This document shows, piece by piece, positions 6,150 through 15,878 of a stretch of DNA of 49,259 nucleotides; positions within the stretch are counted from its first letter, which is position 1; each line of letters opens with the position of its first letter. Location of the stretch: contig CADADA010000025.1 of the NCBI GenBank assembly GCA_902786515.1, forward strand, positions 1 through 49,259, written 5' to 3'. The DNA comes from an uncultured Lachnospiraceae bacterium. Lineage in GTDB: Bacteria > Bacillota > Clostridia > Lachnospirales > Lachnospiraceae. The notes beneath the pieces are model-generated. The model did not search any database. It was not told the DNA's origin and saw only the letters and a program-made list of their open reading frames with translations. Position numbers and translations under genes: made by a program.

Positions 6150-7514
6150 TTATATAAGTTTCATCAAATCTCTTAGATTTTTTACGCCGATAATTTTTAT
6201 GCCGCTTTCATTTTTTACTGTTTCTAACGATGCTTCAGGCATTATGCATGTTTCAAAGCCAAGTTTTTTTGCCTCCTGAACCCTTTGTAAAACCATGCTG
6301 ACATTTCTTACCTCACCTGATAAGCCTATTTCGCCGAATGCGATTGTCTTTGAATCTATAACCTTATCTTTGTATCCTGATATAATCGCAAGGACTATTC
6401 CAAGGTCAAGGGCGGGCTCGTTAATCTTAAGTCCTCCGGCAATGTTGATATAGACATCGTTTTCATATAGCTTGATTCCAAGCTTCTTTTCAAGAACAGC
6501 TATTAAAAGATTCACACGGTTAAAATCTGTTCCAACGGTGGTTCTCCTTGGAAGTCCAAAGTTTGTCCTGCTAAGTAATGCCTGGATTTCTATAAGAATT
6601 GGTCTTGTACCTTCTACAGAGCATGATGTTATAGTGCCGGATGCATTTTCAGGGCGTCCCTGAAGCATATATTCTGACGGATTGGCCACTTCCTTCAAGC
6701 CGTCCTGTCGCATCTCAAATACACCTATCTCGTCAGTAGAACCAAATCTGTTCTTTACGGCACGCAAAATTCTATATGCAGCATGCCTGTCGCCTTCAAA
6801 ATACAACACCGTGTCAACCATGTGTTCAAGAACCCTTGGACCTGCAACTACACCTTCCTTTGTAACATGGCCAACGATAAATATGGCAATACCAAGTCCT
6901 TTTGCCAATTGTAATAAAATATTGGTCGATTCCCTGACCTGACTCACGCTTCCTGCCGAAGATGTTACTTCTTCACAAATCATCGTCTGAATAGAGTCTA
7001 TAATGACTACATCAGGGTTTTCTTCTGTTACGACCTCCTTAATTCTGTTTAAGTTGGTTTCACAAAACAATTGAAAATGTTCGTCAATATTTCCTATGCG
7101 CAGAGCTCTTAGTTTGACCTGTTTTAAAGACTCTTCGCCGGAAATATACAGAACCTTTTTCTGAACATCGTTAGCAAGATTTCTGCACATTTGAAGCAGC
7201 AGCGTTGACTTTCCTATTCCCGGGTCTCCGCCTACCAATACCAGTTCACCTTCAACGATTCCGCCACCGAGCACTCTGTCTAACTCATCTATATTCGTAT
7301 TAATACGTTCTTCATCTTCCATGGAAATATCTTTTAACAGGGTTGGTTTTGATGCTTCCTTTTGAATAGAAATTCCGGCTGGGGATTTTTTATTCCCAGC
7401 CGGCTCCTCTACAAAAGTATTCCACTCTCTGCAACCCGGACACTGTCCGAGCCATTTTCCTGATTCGTAACCACATTCCCTGCAAAAGAATTTTGTATCT
7501 CTTCCTTTTGCCAT
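6150..7514 (-). CDS. radA: DNA repair protein RadA
   Basis: The 454-residue protein has the full RadA/Sms layout. A C4 zinc finger is at C11, C14, C25 and C28. A RecA-like ATPase has Walker A GGDPGIGKST (95-104), Walker B VVIIDS, and the RadA-specific KNRFG motif (254-258). A C-terminal Lon-protease-like domain follows, with GGLKINEPALDL. RadA is a branch-migration helicase acting with RecA in recombinational repair. Start is the ATG at 7514, with GGAGA about 10 bases upstream. It is the last gene of gntR-clpC-(136-aa protein)-radA; clpC-radA adjacency is also seen in Bacillus, where the disA gene follows, but disA is absent here. Confidence 0.97.
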   Translation of the reverse strand: MAKGRDTKFFCRECGYESGKWLGQCPGCREWNTFVEEPAGNKKSPAGISIQKEASKPTLLKDISMEDEERINTNIDELDRVLGGGIVEGELVLVGGDPGIGKSTLLLQMCRNLANDVQKKVLYISGEESLKQVKLRALRIGNIDEHFQLFCETNLNRIKEVVTEENPDVVIIDSIQTMICEEVTSSAGSVSQVRESTNILLQLAKGLGIAIFIVGHVTKEGVVAGPRVLEHMVDTVLYFEGDRHAAYRILRAVKNRFGSTDEIGVFEMRQDGLKEVANPSEYMLQGRPENASGTITSCSVEGTRPILIEIQALLSRTNFGLPRRTTVGTDFNRVNLLIAVLEKKLGIKLYENDVYINIAGGLKINEPALDLGIVLAIISGYKDKVIDSKTIAFGEIGLSGEVRNVSMVLQRVQEAKKLGFETCIMPEASLETVKNESGIKIIGVKNLRDLMKLI

Positions 7515-7541
7515 TCTGACTGTGTCTCCAATCTGAAATAA

Positions 7542-7952
7542 TTATATCTTAACAATCTTTACAGAAACCGGAGCATCTCCAAGTTCAACACTTAATACAA
7601 GCTTTCCGCCAAGATTAGCCTTCATCTTGCCTACATTAGTGTTATCAATATACACCTTGTATTCTGCTCCATCCTCTGCTTCTACAGTTACCTGTGCGTC
7701 TTCAGCACCTTCAACTGTAAATTCCATAATGTCATTCTCTTCACTGAAATTATTCACCGCAGTTCCCGGAACCGATTCATATACGAACATACCGTTTCTC
7801 TCTAACTTCGTAATCTCCTTAAAAGTCTTAACTTTATACAAATCGCCTTTATGTTCAAAATCCGGTAACTTTGACTTTGTATCAAGTTCATAATCACCAA
7901 AACTGATAGTGCCGTCTTTCTCTGCTCTTAATAGTTCTTTCACAACTGACAT
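7542..7952 (-). CDS. conserved small protein between clpC and radA (function unknown)
   Basis: A 136-residue, acidic, mostly beta-strand protein with no membrane segment or signal peptide. The N-terminal 60 residues are mixed; the C-terminal part alternates short strands (VTVEAEDGAEYKVYIDN, LVLSVEL), which suggests a small beta-sandwich or carbohydrate-binding-like fold. I recall Lachnospiraceae relatives annotated 'endosialidase', but no catalytic motif supports an enzyme. Start is the ATG at 7952, 7 bases after AGGAGG; a TTG six bases upstream is too close to that site. A separate -10-like TATAAT lies at 8004-8009 without a clear -35. Position between clpC and radA suggests a link to proteostasis or repair, but this is inference. 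Confidence 0.75.
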   Translation of the reverse strand: MSVVKELLRAEKDGTISFGDYELDTKSKLPDFEHKGDLYKVKTFKEITKLERNGMFVYESVPGTAVNNFSEENDIMEFTVEGAEDAQVTVEAEDGAEYKVYIDNTNVGKMKANLGGKLVLSVELGDAPVSVKIVKI

Positions 7953-8044
7953 AGTCAATCCTCCTGGTACTTTTATTGTTATTAAAATTCATCCTATACC
8001 CCTATTATATAACACCCAATCAAAATTTGCTATATCAATTATTG

Positions 8045-10498
8045 TCATGACACAGAAATTTTAAATTTTTTTTCTGATACTCCTAATGTCACCTTATTTC
8101 CTGCGGATGCATTCCCCTTCAGAATCTCCTCAGCAACGCCATCTTCAATTACAGACTGTATCTTTCTCCTTAAAGGTCTGGCTCCATACTTATTATCATA
8201 GGCATCTTCAACAATCTTTGTTTTGGCAGAGGCTGTAACAACTAATTGTATTCCAAGCTGTTCTTTTGCCCTGTCGATTACCTCTTTTAGCATAATTGTA
8301 ACAATCTGCTTCATCTCATCCTTTGTAAGTGCATGGAATACAAGAACTTCATCGATTCTGTTAATAAATTCCGGTTTGAAAAGCTGTTTTACCTCTTCCA
8401 TAACCGCACTCTTCATCTTTTCATAATCTGCATTCTCATCCACTTTGGTTGCAAATCCCAGTCTTTTCGGCTCCATAATTCTCTGTGCACCGACATTTGA
8501 AGTCATGATAATGATGGTATTCTTAAAATCTACTTTTCTTCCATTGTTATCAGTTATATGTCCTTCATCAAGCACCTGCAACAATATATTGAACACATCA
8601 GGATGTGCCTTTTCTATTTCATCAAACAGAATAACTGAATATGGATGTCTTCTGACCTGTTCGCTTAACTGTCCGCCTTCTTCATAGCCAACATATCCCG
8701 GAGGTGAACCTATCATCTTGGATACACTGTGCTTCTCCATATATTCTGACATATCAACCCTGATAACAGACTTCTCGCTGCCAAATACAGTTTCCGCTAA
8801 TGCTTTTGAAAGTTCAGTCTTTCCGACTCCGGTCGGACCAAGGAATAAAAATGAACCTATAGGTCTCTTAGGATCTTTTAATCCGACTCTTCCTCTTCTT
8901 ACTGCCTTTGAAACAGAAGCTACAGCCTCCGACTGCCCGATTACACGCTTGTGTAATTCATCTTCAAGTCTGCACAATCTCTCCATCTCAGACTCTTCAA
9001 CCCTCTTAACCGGAATTTTTGTCCATTGTGCAACTACCATGGCAATATCACTTTCACTGACAGTCTTCCTGCTTTCAAGAATAGTATCCTGCTTCGCCAG
9101 AAGTTTATCAAGCTTTGCCTGTTTTTTACTTTGCTCTTTTCTAATTGAAGAGGCAAGGTCGAAATTCTCTGAAAGGATAGCTTCTTCTTTTTCTTCTGAC
9201 AGTCTTTTTATCTCATCTCTAAGCTTTTGAGCCTTCGTTTTTTCGTTTGAACCGGCCAGCCTTACTTTTGAAGCTGCCTCATCTATAAGGTCAATTGCCT
9301 TATCCGGCAAGAATCTGTCATTAATATATCTGACTGAAAGTTTCACAGCAGCATTAATAGCATCGTCTTCTATAGTAACGTTATGGTGTTCTTCATATTT
9401 TGGTTTTAATCCTTCAAGAATAGCCACCGCATCTTCCTCTGACGGCTCTTCAACCATAACTGACTGGAATCTTCTCGATAAAGCGGCATCTTTTTCAAAA
9501 TGCTTTCTATATTCGTTGACAGTAGTTGCACCTATAACCTGTATCTCACCTCTTGCCAAAGAAGGTTTGATAATGTTTGCTGCATCCAGTGAGCCTTCCG
9601 CACCACCGGCACCTATAAGAGTATGAATCTCATCAATAAATAAAATCACATTGCCATCACTCTTTGTCTCCTGCAGCACTCTCTTGATACGTTCCTCAAA
9701 CTCGCCTCTATACTTTGAGCCTGCTACCATCGATGCAATATCAAGAGTCAAAATGCGTTTCTCTTTCATGATATCAGGCACGTTACCACTTTCAATTCTG
9801 GAAGCAAGTCCTTCCACAATCGCCGTCTTTCCAACTCCAGGCTCTCCTATCAGACAGGTATTATTCTTCGTCCTTCTGCATAGAATCTGAATAACTCTGT
9901 TAAGCTCTGATTCACGTCCTATCATCGGGTCAAGTTTTCCATCTTTTACCATCTCATTAAGATTTGTCGTAAACTGTGCCAAAAAAGTCTGATTTCCCTT
10001 TGAACGTCCGCTCTGCATTATTCTGCCATTTTGTATGTCGTCTTTATACTTATTCACATCAAGTCCCATTGCCATAATGATTTCGTAATACATTTTCTGG
10101 ACATTTACACCAAGTGTGTTAATCAGACGCGCGGCTACACTGTCCTGCTCTCTGATAATTGCCGTCAAAAGATGCTCTGTACCCACCTTTGTCGCATGAA
10201 ATCTTTTTGCTTCATTAACACTGGTCTCAAGAATGACCTTGGCTTTTGGTGTAAAGCCTTCCGGTTCCGCTACACCGACAGATTTCACCGGCGCAATAAA
10301 ATTTTCCATCAAATCAATTACCTTTTCAATGGTAACACCATATTTTTTTAAAATCACAGAGGATGTACTGTCTTCCACCATCACAAGGCCTGCCAAAATA
10401 TGCTCGCTTCCTATATAACTGTGTTCCTGTTCTTTTGCAATCTTTTCTGCAAGTTGCAAAACCTCTTTTGATTTATTCGTAAATCGGTTATCAATCAA
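8045..10498 (-). CDS. clpC: ATP-dependent Clp protease ATP-binding subunit ClpC
   Basis: The 817-residue AAA+ unfoldase has two N-terminal Clp_N repeats (about 1-140). NBD1 has Walker A GEPGVGKT and Walker B ILFIDEIHT. A UVR-like coiled middle segment (EEAILSENFDLASSIRKEQ) follows, then NBD2 with Walker A GPTGVGKT and a C-terminal ClpB-D2 small domain. ClpC delivers substrates to ClpP and handles stress-damaged proteins. The chosen start is the TTG at 10498, 8 bases after GGAGG; an in-frame TTG 15 bases upstream overlaps that site. It follows gntR by 17 bp. No mcsA, mcsB or ctsR is present and I see no CtsR-type GGTCAAA repeats, so control probably passes through the GntR protein. Confidence 0.96.
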   Translation of the reverse strand: MIDNRFTNKSKEVLQLAEKIAKEQEHSYIGSEHILAGLVMVEDSTSSVILKKYGVTIEKVIDLMENFIAPVKSVGVAEPEGFTPKAKVILETSVNEAKRFHATKVGTEHLLTAIIREQDSVAARLINTLGVNVQKMYYEIIMAMGLDVNKYKDDIQNGRIMQSGRSKGNQTFLAQFTTNLNEMVKDGKLDPMIGRESELNRVIQILCRRTKNNTCLIGEPGVGKTAIVEGLASRIESGNVPDIMKEKRILTLDIASMVAGSKYRGEFEERIKRVLQETKSDGNVILFIDEIHTLIGAGGAEGSLDAANIIKPSLARGEIQVIGATTVNEYRKHFEKDAALSRRFQSVMVEEPSEEDAVAILEGLKPKYEEHHNVTIEDDAINAAVKLSVRYINDRFLPDKAIDLIDEAASKVRLAGSNEKTKAQKLRDEIKRLSEEKEEAILSENFDLASSIRKEQSKKQAKLDKLLAKQDTILESRKTVSESDIAMVVAQWTKIPVKRVEESEMERLCRLEDELHKRVIGQSEAVASVSKAVRRGRVGLKDPKRPIGSFLFLGPTGVGKTELSKALAETVFGSEKSVIRVDMSEYMEKHSVSKMIGSPPGYVGYEEGGQLSEQVRRHPYSVILFDEIEKAHPDVFNILLQVLDEGHITDNNGRKVDFKNTIIIMTSNVGAQRIMEPKRLGFATKVDENADYEKMKSAVMEEVKQLFKPEFINRIDEVLVFHALTKDEMKQIVTIMLKEVIDRAKEQLGIQLVVTASAKTKIVEDAYDNKYGARPLRRKIQSVIEDGVAEEILKGNASAGNKVTLGVSEKKFKISVS

Positions 10499-10515
10499 AT
10501 TTTTTTCCTCCAAAA

Positions 10516-10887
10516 TTATTCTTTATATCTGTTAAATATTTCCTCTACAGCCATATGTACTTCATCTATAGAGATATTTTTGCATATTGCTTTTGCAATA
10601 GCCATCTGAATTTCACATTTTAATTCACCCAGAGCCTGTGCTTTATTCAAATCCAAAGCTACTACCGCCCCATGCCTTCTGTCCAGTTTAACAATTCCTT
10701 CCTGCTTCAGCACAGAATAAGCTTTATTAACCGTATGCATGTTCACCCCTGTACTTTCTGCAAGCTGTCTGACAGACGGCAGTGTATCCCCTTCTCTTAT
10801 CCTATCCGTAGCGATAGCAATAATTATCTGATTTCTCAGTTGCATATATATTGCTTCATCACTACTAAAATCAATAGTAATCAGCAT
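10516..10887 (-). CDS. GntR-family (YtrA-type) transcriptional regulator
   Basis: The 123-residue protein has an N-terminal winged HTH of the GntR family (about 10-75): IYMQLRNQI, then G-x-x-LPSVRQLAESTGVNMHTV, then YSVLKQEGIV. It has only a short C-terminal helix pair instead of a large effector domain, as in the YtrA subfamily. Start is the ATG at 10887, 8 bases after GGAGG; an ATG 15 bases upstream overlaps that site. It is the first gene of the clpC operon. Two perfect palindromes with a TGCACAT arm lie between its promoter and start codon, so autoregulation and control of clpC and radA are likely. YtrA-type regulators usually pair with ABC transporters, and none is adjacent here. Confidence 0.92.
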   Translation of the reverse strand: MLITIDFSSDEAIYMQLRNQIIIAIATDRIREGDTLPSVRQLAESTGVNMHTVNKAYSVLKQEGIVKLDRRHGAVVALDLNKAQALGELKCEIQMAIAKAICKNISIDEVHMAVEEIFNRYKE

Positions 10888-10910
10888 ATTGCCATCCTCC
10901 ATTTCTTAAA

Positions 10911-10947
10911 TGCACATTTATGTGCATTTTTTGCACATTTATGTGCA
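10911..10947. promoter_or_regulatory. two tandem palindromic operators, probable GntR sites
   Basis: TGCACATTTATGTGCA occurs at 10911-10926 and again, identical, at 10932-10947. Each is a perfect 7-bp inverted repeat around TT. The sites are 21 bp apart, two helical turns, so a dimer pair could bind the same face. They lie downstream of the -10 box, where a bound repressor would block transcription of gntR-clpC. Confidence 0.75.
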
Positions 10948-10956
10948 TTTTATGCA

Positions 10957-10986
10957 GTTATACTTGTTATACTAATACTATCACAA
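10957..10986 (-). promoter_or_regulatory. promoter of the gntR-clpC-radA operon
   Basis: Minus-strand -35 TTGTGA (10981-10986), 18-bp spacer, -10 TATAAC (10957-10962). The predicted start near 10950 falls at the edge of the distal operator. The -35 touches the terminator hairpin of the upstream gene. Confidence 0.5.
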
Positions 10987-11032
10987 AAGGGACTCCTGCA
11001 CAATGGCTATTTTTACCATCACAAAAGTCCCA
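10985..11032 (-). terminator. terminator of the pur/cohesin run
   Basis: On the minus strand GGGACT and AGTCCC close a long stem with an inner ATGG/CCAT pair, followed by CTTTTG. It starts a few bases after the stop of the cohesin-domain gene and separates it from gntR. Confidence 0.65.
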
Positions 11033-11038
11033 TATATT

Positions 11039-12886
11039 TTATTTCTCGTTATCTACATCTACAAAAACAATGCCAAGGTCAGTTGATGTGTCATCAAGTG
11101 ACACCTCTTTTTTCTCTTCTTCCGGTTTTGAAGTTACAATCTTTTCTGCATCCTCCGGCTTGGAAGTTTCTGTTTTTTCTGCATTTTTAGGCTTGGAAGT
11201 TTCTGTTTTTTCTGCATTTTCCGGTATATGAGCACTGTCATTTGTTTCATTATCCGGTGTATTTAAAGAATCCTCGTTATCTAAAATACTCTGAACATCA
11301 TTTGCCAGATCTTCTGTTCTCACTTCATTTGCTTTCATAGCCAAATCAAGTTTTAACTCTTTTTGAGGTTCCTTTGTAGCCGGCATGACAACATTATTAA
11401 CCGGTGTTACATCATCAATGTCCTCATCTTCTTCAGGGGACAGCTTTTTAATTTTGTATAATAAAAATGCAATATAGATAATCAAAATAATACATAAAAT
11501 CAAAAAGCACACTATGATTTCTATCCTGATAACCATGTCGTCATCAACTACCTTTTGTAATTCATCATATTTACTCTGAAGCGACGGATCAGAAGTGGTT
11601 TCAGGCTCCGATGCAGCCTCGTAAGGAGTAAATGTAAATACATCAGAATGATATACATAAAATCCTTTATTTCCACTTAAATCAACAGCGTACACAAGAT
11701 AATCCTGTGAACCCTTAGCTACTGAACCACCCTGCCATGCCATTGTGTCAATTCCGTTTATCTTAACGGTTGTCTCTTCCATTCCCTCAGGGATATTCAC
11801 GTCACTTTCAGGTGTAAGCATGACATAATTGTTCTCAGATGTAAATCTGTTATAAAGCGAAAAATCTTCTTTACTTCTGTTGTAGACAAACAATGCCGCA
11901 TTGCCCCCTGCTTCATCATCTGCGAGGCAAATCAATACAACGCTGTTATCAAAACCTGATAATGCTGCAATCGTCCTGTCTTCAAATTCAAATCCAAACG
12001 GAGTAAAACCTTCCGGACAGCCTACCGTATCAAAATTCTGTATTATATATTTTCCGGTCTTGTTTGAAAATACCGGTGATAAATCCTCAGGTACAGGTGC
12101 AAGTCCTGTATCAGCCCCGGCATCAGCTCCTTCTGAATTTTCTTCACCGCCACCTGCTTTGACTGTATAAATCTTATATTCATTCACACTGCCATCTGCT
12201 GCAGTAACCGTAACTGTGGTAACATTATCTCCCGGCGTAAGCTTTGCTCCTGAAACCTTTGTTGTAGAAGAAGCATCAGACACAGAAGCAGCTATTGAAA
12301 GTTTTTTAATGTTTTCTAAAACCTCAGCTTTATACTCTGTAACATCAGGTGAAAATGCAGGTTCAAATTGTACTTCCTGATTATTTCCATCAGTATCAAC
12401 ACCTGTAACCAAAAGTGAGGTAAGCTTGTTGTCAGAAGAGACATTCGAGCTGTTGCCAACCGTAACAGAACCTGTACCTCCTGCCAAATCCATTGCCATT
12501 GCACCCATATCAAGCACGCTGCTGCTGGCAAGCTGAACAGTTAAATCTGATGCTCCTTCTTTAATACCACGGAATACAACATCTTTTGATACAGAATTTG
12601 TCTGGCTGAGCTCCGAATTAAGAATCTGCACCAAGCCGTTTCCACCCATATCTGCACCGCTTACATATTCTAACACAGAAGCATCATAAGTAATTCTTAA
12701 ATCAAAAGTTCCAACATTTGTATCAGAAGAAACCGTAAAAGTCACTGTTCCCTCTTCACCTGCTCCTATAGTTGGTGAACTCACTGTAATATTAGCTGTC
12801 GATCCGTATGTTTTCACACTGCCAATCAATACAAATAAACACATACTAAGCAACAGTCTGTAACCATATTTTAAATACCTGTTCAT
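11039..12886 (-). CDS. membrane-anchored cohesin-domain protein
   Basis: The 615-residue protein has a signal peptide (1-29). A cohesin-like beta-sandwich follows (about 32-145), with NVGTFDLRITYDASVLEY and VVFRG. A cadherin-like/Ig module lies at about 150-245, with L-T-S-L-x-V and FSPDVTEY. An unrecognised extracellular domain spans about 270-425, one transmembrane helix spans about 452-477, and an acidic cytoplasmic tail ends the protein with three 11-residue repeats of the AEKTETSKP type. Cohesins bind dockerins in cellulosomes, but no clear dockerin gene is seen here apart from a DGDIDGDGEED loop near 4060-4100. The gene starts 16 bp after purD with GGTGAAGGA upstream, so it probably belongs to the purine transcript. 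Function is unknown; sensing or scaffolding at the envelope is possible. Confidence 0.8.
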   Translation of the reverse strand: MNRYLKYGYRLLLSMCLFVLIGSVKTYGSTANITVSSPTIGAGEEGTVTFTVSSDTNVGTFDLRITYDASVLEYVSGADMGGNGLVQILNSELSQTNSVSKDVVFRGIKEGASDLTVQLASSSVLDMGAMAMDLAGGTGSVTVGNSSNVSSDNKLTSLLVTGVDTDGNNQEVQFEPAFSPDVTEYKAEVLENIKKLSIAASVSDASSTTKVSGAKLTPGDNVTTVTVTAADGSVNEYKIYTVKAGGGEENSEGADAGADTGLAPVPEDLSPVFSNKTGKYIIQNFDTVGCPEGFTPFGFEFEDRTIAALSGFDNSVVLICLADDEAGGNAALFVYNRSKEDFSLYNRFTSENNYVMLTPESDVNIPEGMEETTVKINGIDTMAWQGGSVAKGSQDYLVYAVDLSGNKGFYVYHSDVFTFTPYEAASEPETTSDPSLQSKYDELQKVVDDDMVIRIEIIVCFLILCIILIIYIAFLLYKIKKLSPEEDEDIDDVTPVNNVVMPATKEPQKELKLDLAMKANEVRTEDLANDVQSILDNEDSLNTPDNETNDSAHIPENAEKTETSKPKNAEKTETSKPEDAEKIVTSKPEEEKKEVSLDDTSTDLGIVFVDVDNEK

Positions 12887-12902
12887 TATCCTTCACCCCG
12901 TA

Positions 12903-14186
12903 CTATGCTTCATCAATAGCCTTTCCAATATCATTACGCATATACTTGTTATCAAAATCTATCCATTTTGTAGCTTCATATGCGTTAGAACGTGCTTCCA
13001 CAAGGTTATTTCCCTTAGCGGTAACACCAAGAACTCTTCCACCGTTTGTAACAATCTTTCCGTCAGAAAGCTTACTTCCGGCATGAAATACATAATATCC
13101 GGCTTTATCTTTAAACTTTTCGAGTCCTTTTATTTCAAAGCCCTTCTCGTACTTCTCAGGATAGCCATCTGATGCCAAAACTACGCACACTGCAGCATTA
13201 TCTTCAAATTCAAGCTCTATTTTATCAAGAGTTCCATCAATACATGCTTCAAAAACATCTATGATATCATTTTTCATTCTCGGAAGAACAACCTGTGTCT
13301 CAGGATCTCCAAATCTTGCGTTATATTCAAGTACTTTTGGACCGTTTTCGGTCAGCATAAGTCCAAAGAAAATAACACCCTTAAATTCTCTTCCTTCTGC
13401 CTTCATAGCATCAACTGTCTTCTGGTAAATATTTTCACGACAAAACTCATCCACTTCTTTTGTATAGAAAGGACTTGGTGAAAATGTTCCCATTCCACCT
13501 GTATTTAATCCTTCGTCTCCATCCTTGGCTCTCTTGTGATCCTGTGCGGATGTCATGATTTTGATGGTACTTCCGTCAACAAATGAAAGAACAGAAACTT
13601 CTCTTCCTGTCATAAATTCTTCCACAACTATGCGGTTTCCTGCCGAACCGAACTGTTTGTCAAGCATCAGTGTCTTCACACCGGCCTTGGCTTCTTCCTT
13701 TGTTTTACAGATTAACACACCTTTTCCAAGTGCAAGTCCGTCTGCTTTTAAAACAATCGGGAAGTTTGCAGTCTCTAAATATGCAAGCGCATCCTCAGCA
13801 GAATCAAATGTTTCATATGCTGCGGTAGGTATATTGTATTTTTTCATCAAATCTTTAGAAAATGCCTTTGAGCCTTCGAGAATAGCAGCATTTTTTCTAG
13901 GACCAAACGCTCTGAGTCCGGCATTTTCAAATGCATCAACAGCACCTGCTGCCAGTGGGTCATCCGGTGCCACTATAGTCAAATCAATCTCTTTTTCCTT
14001 TGCAAACTCTACCAATTTGTCGAAATCCATTACAGAAATATCAACACATTCAGCAAGCTCTGCAATTCCGGCATTTCCCGGAGCACAGTATAATTTATCT
14101 ACTTTGTCACTTTGGCTTATCTTCCATGCAATCGCATGCTCTCTTCCGCCGCCGCCTACTAATAAAACTTTCATTTTAGAATCCAT
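12903..14186 (-). CDS. purD: phosphoribosylamine-glycine ligase
   Basis: The 427-residue ATP-grasp enzyme joins glycine to 5-phosphoribosylamine to give GAR, the second step of purine synthesis. The N-terminal GGGGREHAIA signature, the ATP-grasp core (KADGLALGKGV, VVEEFMTG) and NARFGDPE are all present. The length is normal. Two starts are possible: the ATG at 14186, with AAAGG only one base before it, or an ATG four codons later with the same site 13 bases upstream. I keep the longer form without strong preference. It follows purN by 27 bp. Confidence 0.96.
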   Translation of the reverse strand: MDSKMKVLLVGGGGREHAIAWKISQSDKVDKLYCAPGNAGIAELAECVDISVMDFDKLVEFAKEKEIDLTIVAPDDPLAAGAVDAFENAGLRAFGPRKNAAILEGSKAFSKDLMKKYNIPTAAYETFDSAEDALAYLETANFPIVLKADGLALGKGVLICKTKEEAKAGVKTLMLDKQFGSAGNRIVVEEFMTGREVSVLSFVDGSTIKIMTSAQDHKRAKDGDEGLNTGGMGTFSPSPFYTKEVDEFCRENIYQKTVDAMKAEGREFKGVIFFGLMLTENGPKVLEYNARFGDPETQVVLPRMKNDIIDVFEACIDGTLDKIELEFEDNAAVCVVLASDGYPEKYEKGFEIKGLEKFKDKAGYYVFHAGSKLSDGKIVTNGGRVLGVTAKGNNLVEARSNAYEATKWIDFDNKYMRNDIGKAIDEA

Positions 14187-14213
14187 GCCTTTCTTATGTG
14201 TTTATAATATTAT

Positions 14214-14837
14214 CTACGATATCTTTACAATACCGTCAATTACTTCTACCCTGCCATTTGCTATAAGATTAATTACCTCAGGCATAATAACCCATTCTGC
14301 CTGTTCCATTACTCTCTTCTGCAATTCTTCAGGGGTATCACCATATTTCACTTCCACTGCCTTCTGCATAATAATCGGACCTGTGTCTGTTCCTTCATCC
14401 ACAAAATGGACTGTAGCACCTGTAAGCTTAACGCCTCTTTCTAGCACCTTCTCGTGCACATGAAGCCCGTAATATCCCGTTCCGCAAAAAGACGGAATCA
14501 GTGCAGGGTGTATATTAATAATCCTGTTAGGATATTTTTTTATAAGACTCTCCGGAAGCACAACCATACAGCCCGCCAAAACAATCAAGTCCGGATTATA
14601 TTTATCAAGCTCAGATAACAGTGCTTCGTTAAATTCAGTTCTTGTCTCAAAATCCTTAGGCGAAATACAAACATTCTGAATATTATTCTTCTTCGCTCTC
14701 TCAAGCGCATATGCATTTTTATTATTGCTGATTACGACTTCAATAGATGTGTTTGTAATCTTTCCTGACTGTACTGCATCTATGATTGCCTGAAGATTGG
14801 TTCCGCCTCCGGAAACCAGAACAGCGACTCTTAGCAT
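14214..14837 (-). CDS. purN: phosphoribosylglycinamide formyltransferase
   Basis: The 207-residue enzyme transfers a formyl group from 10-formyl-THF to GAR. It has the [12 protein letters not shown] phosphate loop, the catalytic N-x-H ([10 protein letters not shown]) and the [17 protein letters not shown] signature of the folate-dependent family. Its first codons overlap the end of purM by 7 bp, indicating coupled translation. Confidence 0.97.
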   Translation of the reverse strand: MLRVAVLVSGGGTNLQAIIDAVQSGKITNTSIEVVISNNKNAYALERAKKNNIQNVCISPKDFETRTEFNEALLSELDKYNPDLIVLAGCMVVLPESLIKKYPNRIINIHPALIPSFCGTGYYGLHVHEKVLERGVKLTGATVHFVDEGTDTGPIIMQKAVEVKYGDTPEELQKRVMEQAEWVIMPEVINLIANGRVEVIDGIVKIS

Positions 14838-15856
14838 AATGTAACTCCTTTTTCACCTGCTTCTACATTACCGATGATAAATGCCTTATCTCCGGCTTCT
14901 TCAATAGCAGCTATTGCATTATCTGCATCATCAGGGTCTAATGCAAGCACCATTCCGACACCCATGTTAAATGTATTATACATCATTTCTTCTGCAATAT
15001 CCCCATCTTTCATAAGCATGTTAAAAATTGGCGGTACCTCATAGCTGTCCTTTTTAACCACAGCTCTTACCCCATCAGGAAGCATTCTAGGAATATTTTC
15101 ATAAAATCCTCCACCGGTAATATGGCTGCATCCTTTAATAGTTATACCTGCATTCTTTACATTCTTAAGTGCCTTTACATAGATTCTTGTAGGCTCAATA
15201 AGTGTCTCACCTAATGTCTTTCCTAATGAATCATAGTATGTATTTAATGCTTCTTCACTCATATTAAATACCTGGCGTACCAGTGAAAATCCGTTGCTGT
15301 GAACACCGCTTGATGCGATACCTACCAGAACATCTCCCGGTTTAATATTCTCACCTGTTATCAGGTCTTTTCTATCTACAATTCCTACGGCAAATCCGGC
15401 TAAATCATATTCATCCTTAGGCATTAATCCCGGGTGTTCGGCTGTCTCTCCACCAATAAGTGCACATTCTGACTGCTTACATCCTTCGGCAACACCGCTG
15501 ACGATTGTCGCTATCTTTTCCGGATAATTCTTTCCACAAGCAATATAATCCAGGAAAAACAGTGGCTCACCTCCGGCACATACAACATCATTTACACACA
15601 TCGCAACGGCATCAATTCCAATCGTGTCGTGTTTGTCAAGTATAAATGCAAGTTTTACCTTCGTACCGCATCCGTCAGTTCCTGATAATAATACAGGATC
15701 ATCCATCTCTTTAATCTTTGCCAATGAAAACGCACCTGAAAAGCCTCCAAGATTTGTCAATACTTCTGACCTCATGGTTGCCTTTACATGTTCTTTCATT
15801 AATTCAACTGACTTATATCCCGCTTCAATGTCAACTCCGGCTTTCTTGTAATCCAT
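14831..15856 (-). CDS. purM: phosphoribosylformylglycinamidine cyclo-ligase
   Basis: The 341-residue AIR synthetase closes the imidazole ring using ATP. It has the N-terminal [12 protein letters not shown], the GTDGCGTK segment, HSNGFSLVR and [12 protein letters not shown], all conserved in PurM. The length is normal. Its end overlaps purN, and purE ends 22 bp upstream, so the genes run purE-purM-purN-purD in one transcript. purF, purL, purC, purB and purH are not in the window. Confidence 0.97.
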   Translation of the reverse strand: MDYKKAGVDIEAGYKSVELMKEHVKATMRSEVLTNLGGFSGAFSLAKIKEMDDPVLLSGTDGCGTKVKLAFILDKHDTIGIDAVAMCVNDVVCAGGEPLFFLDYIACGKNYPEKIATIVSGVAEGCKQSECALIGGETAEHPGLMPKDEYDLAGFAVGIVDRKDLITGENIKPGDVLVGIASSGVHSNGFSLVRQVFNMSEEALNTYYDSLGKTLGETLIEPTRIYVKALKNVKNAGITIKGCSHITGGGFYENIPRMLPDGVRAVVKKDSYEVPPIFNMLMKDGDIAEEMMYNTFNMGVGMVLALDPDDADNAIAAIEEAGDKAFIIGNVEAGEKGVTLC

Positions 15857-15878
15857 TTTAAATACCTCTTTCTATTTA

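Noticed and set aside
13555..14463. 302-codon plus-strand frame opposite purD and purN
   Set aside because: It lies opposite two well-conserved genes and has no recognisable domain. It is a shadow of their codon bias.
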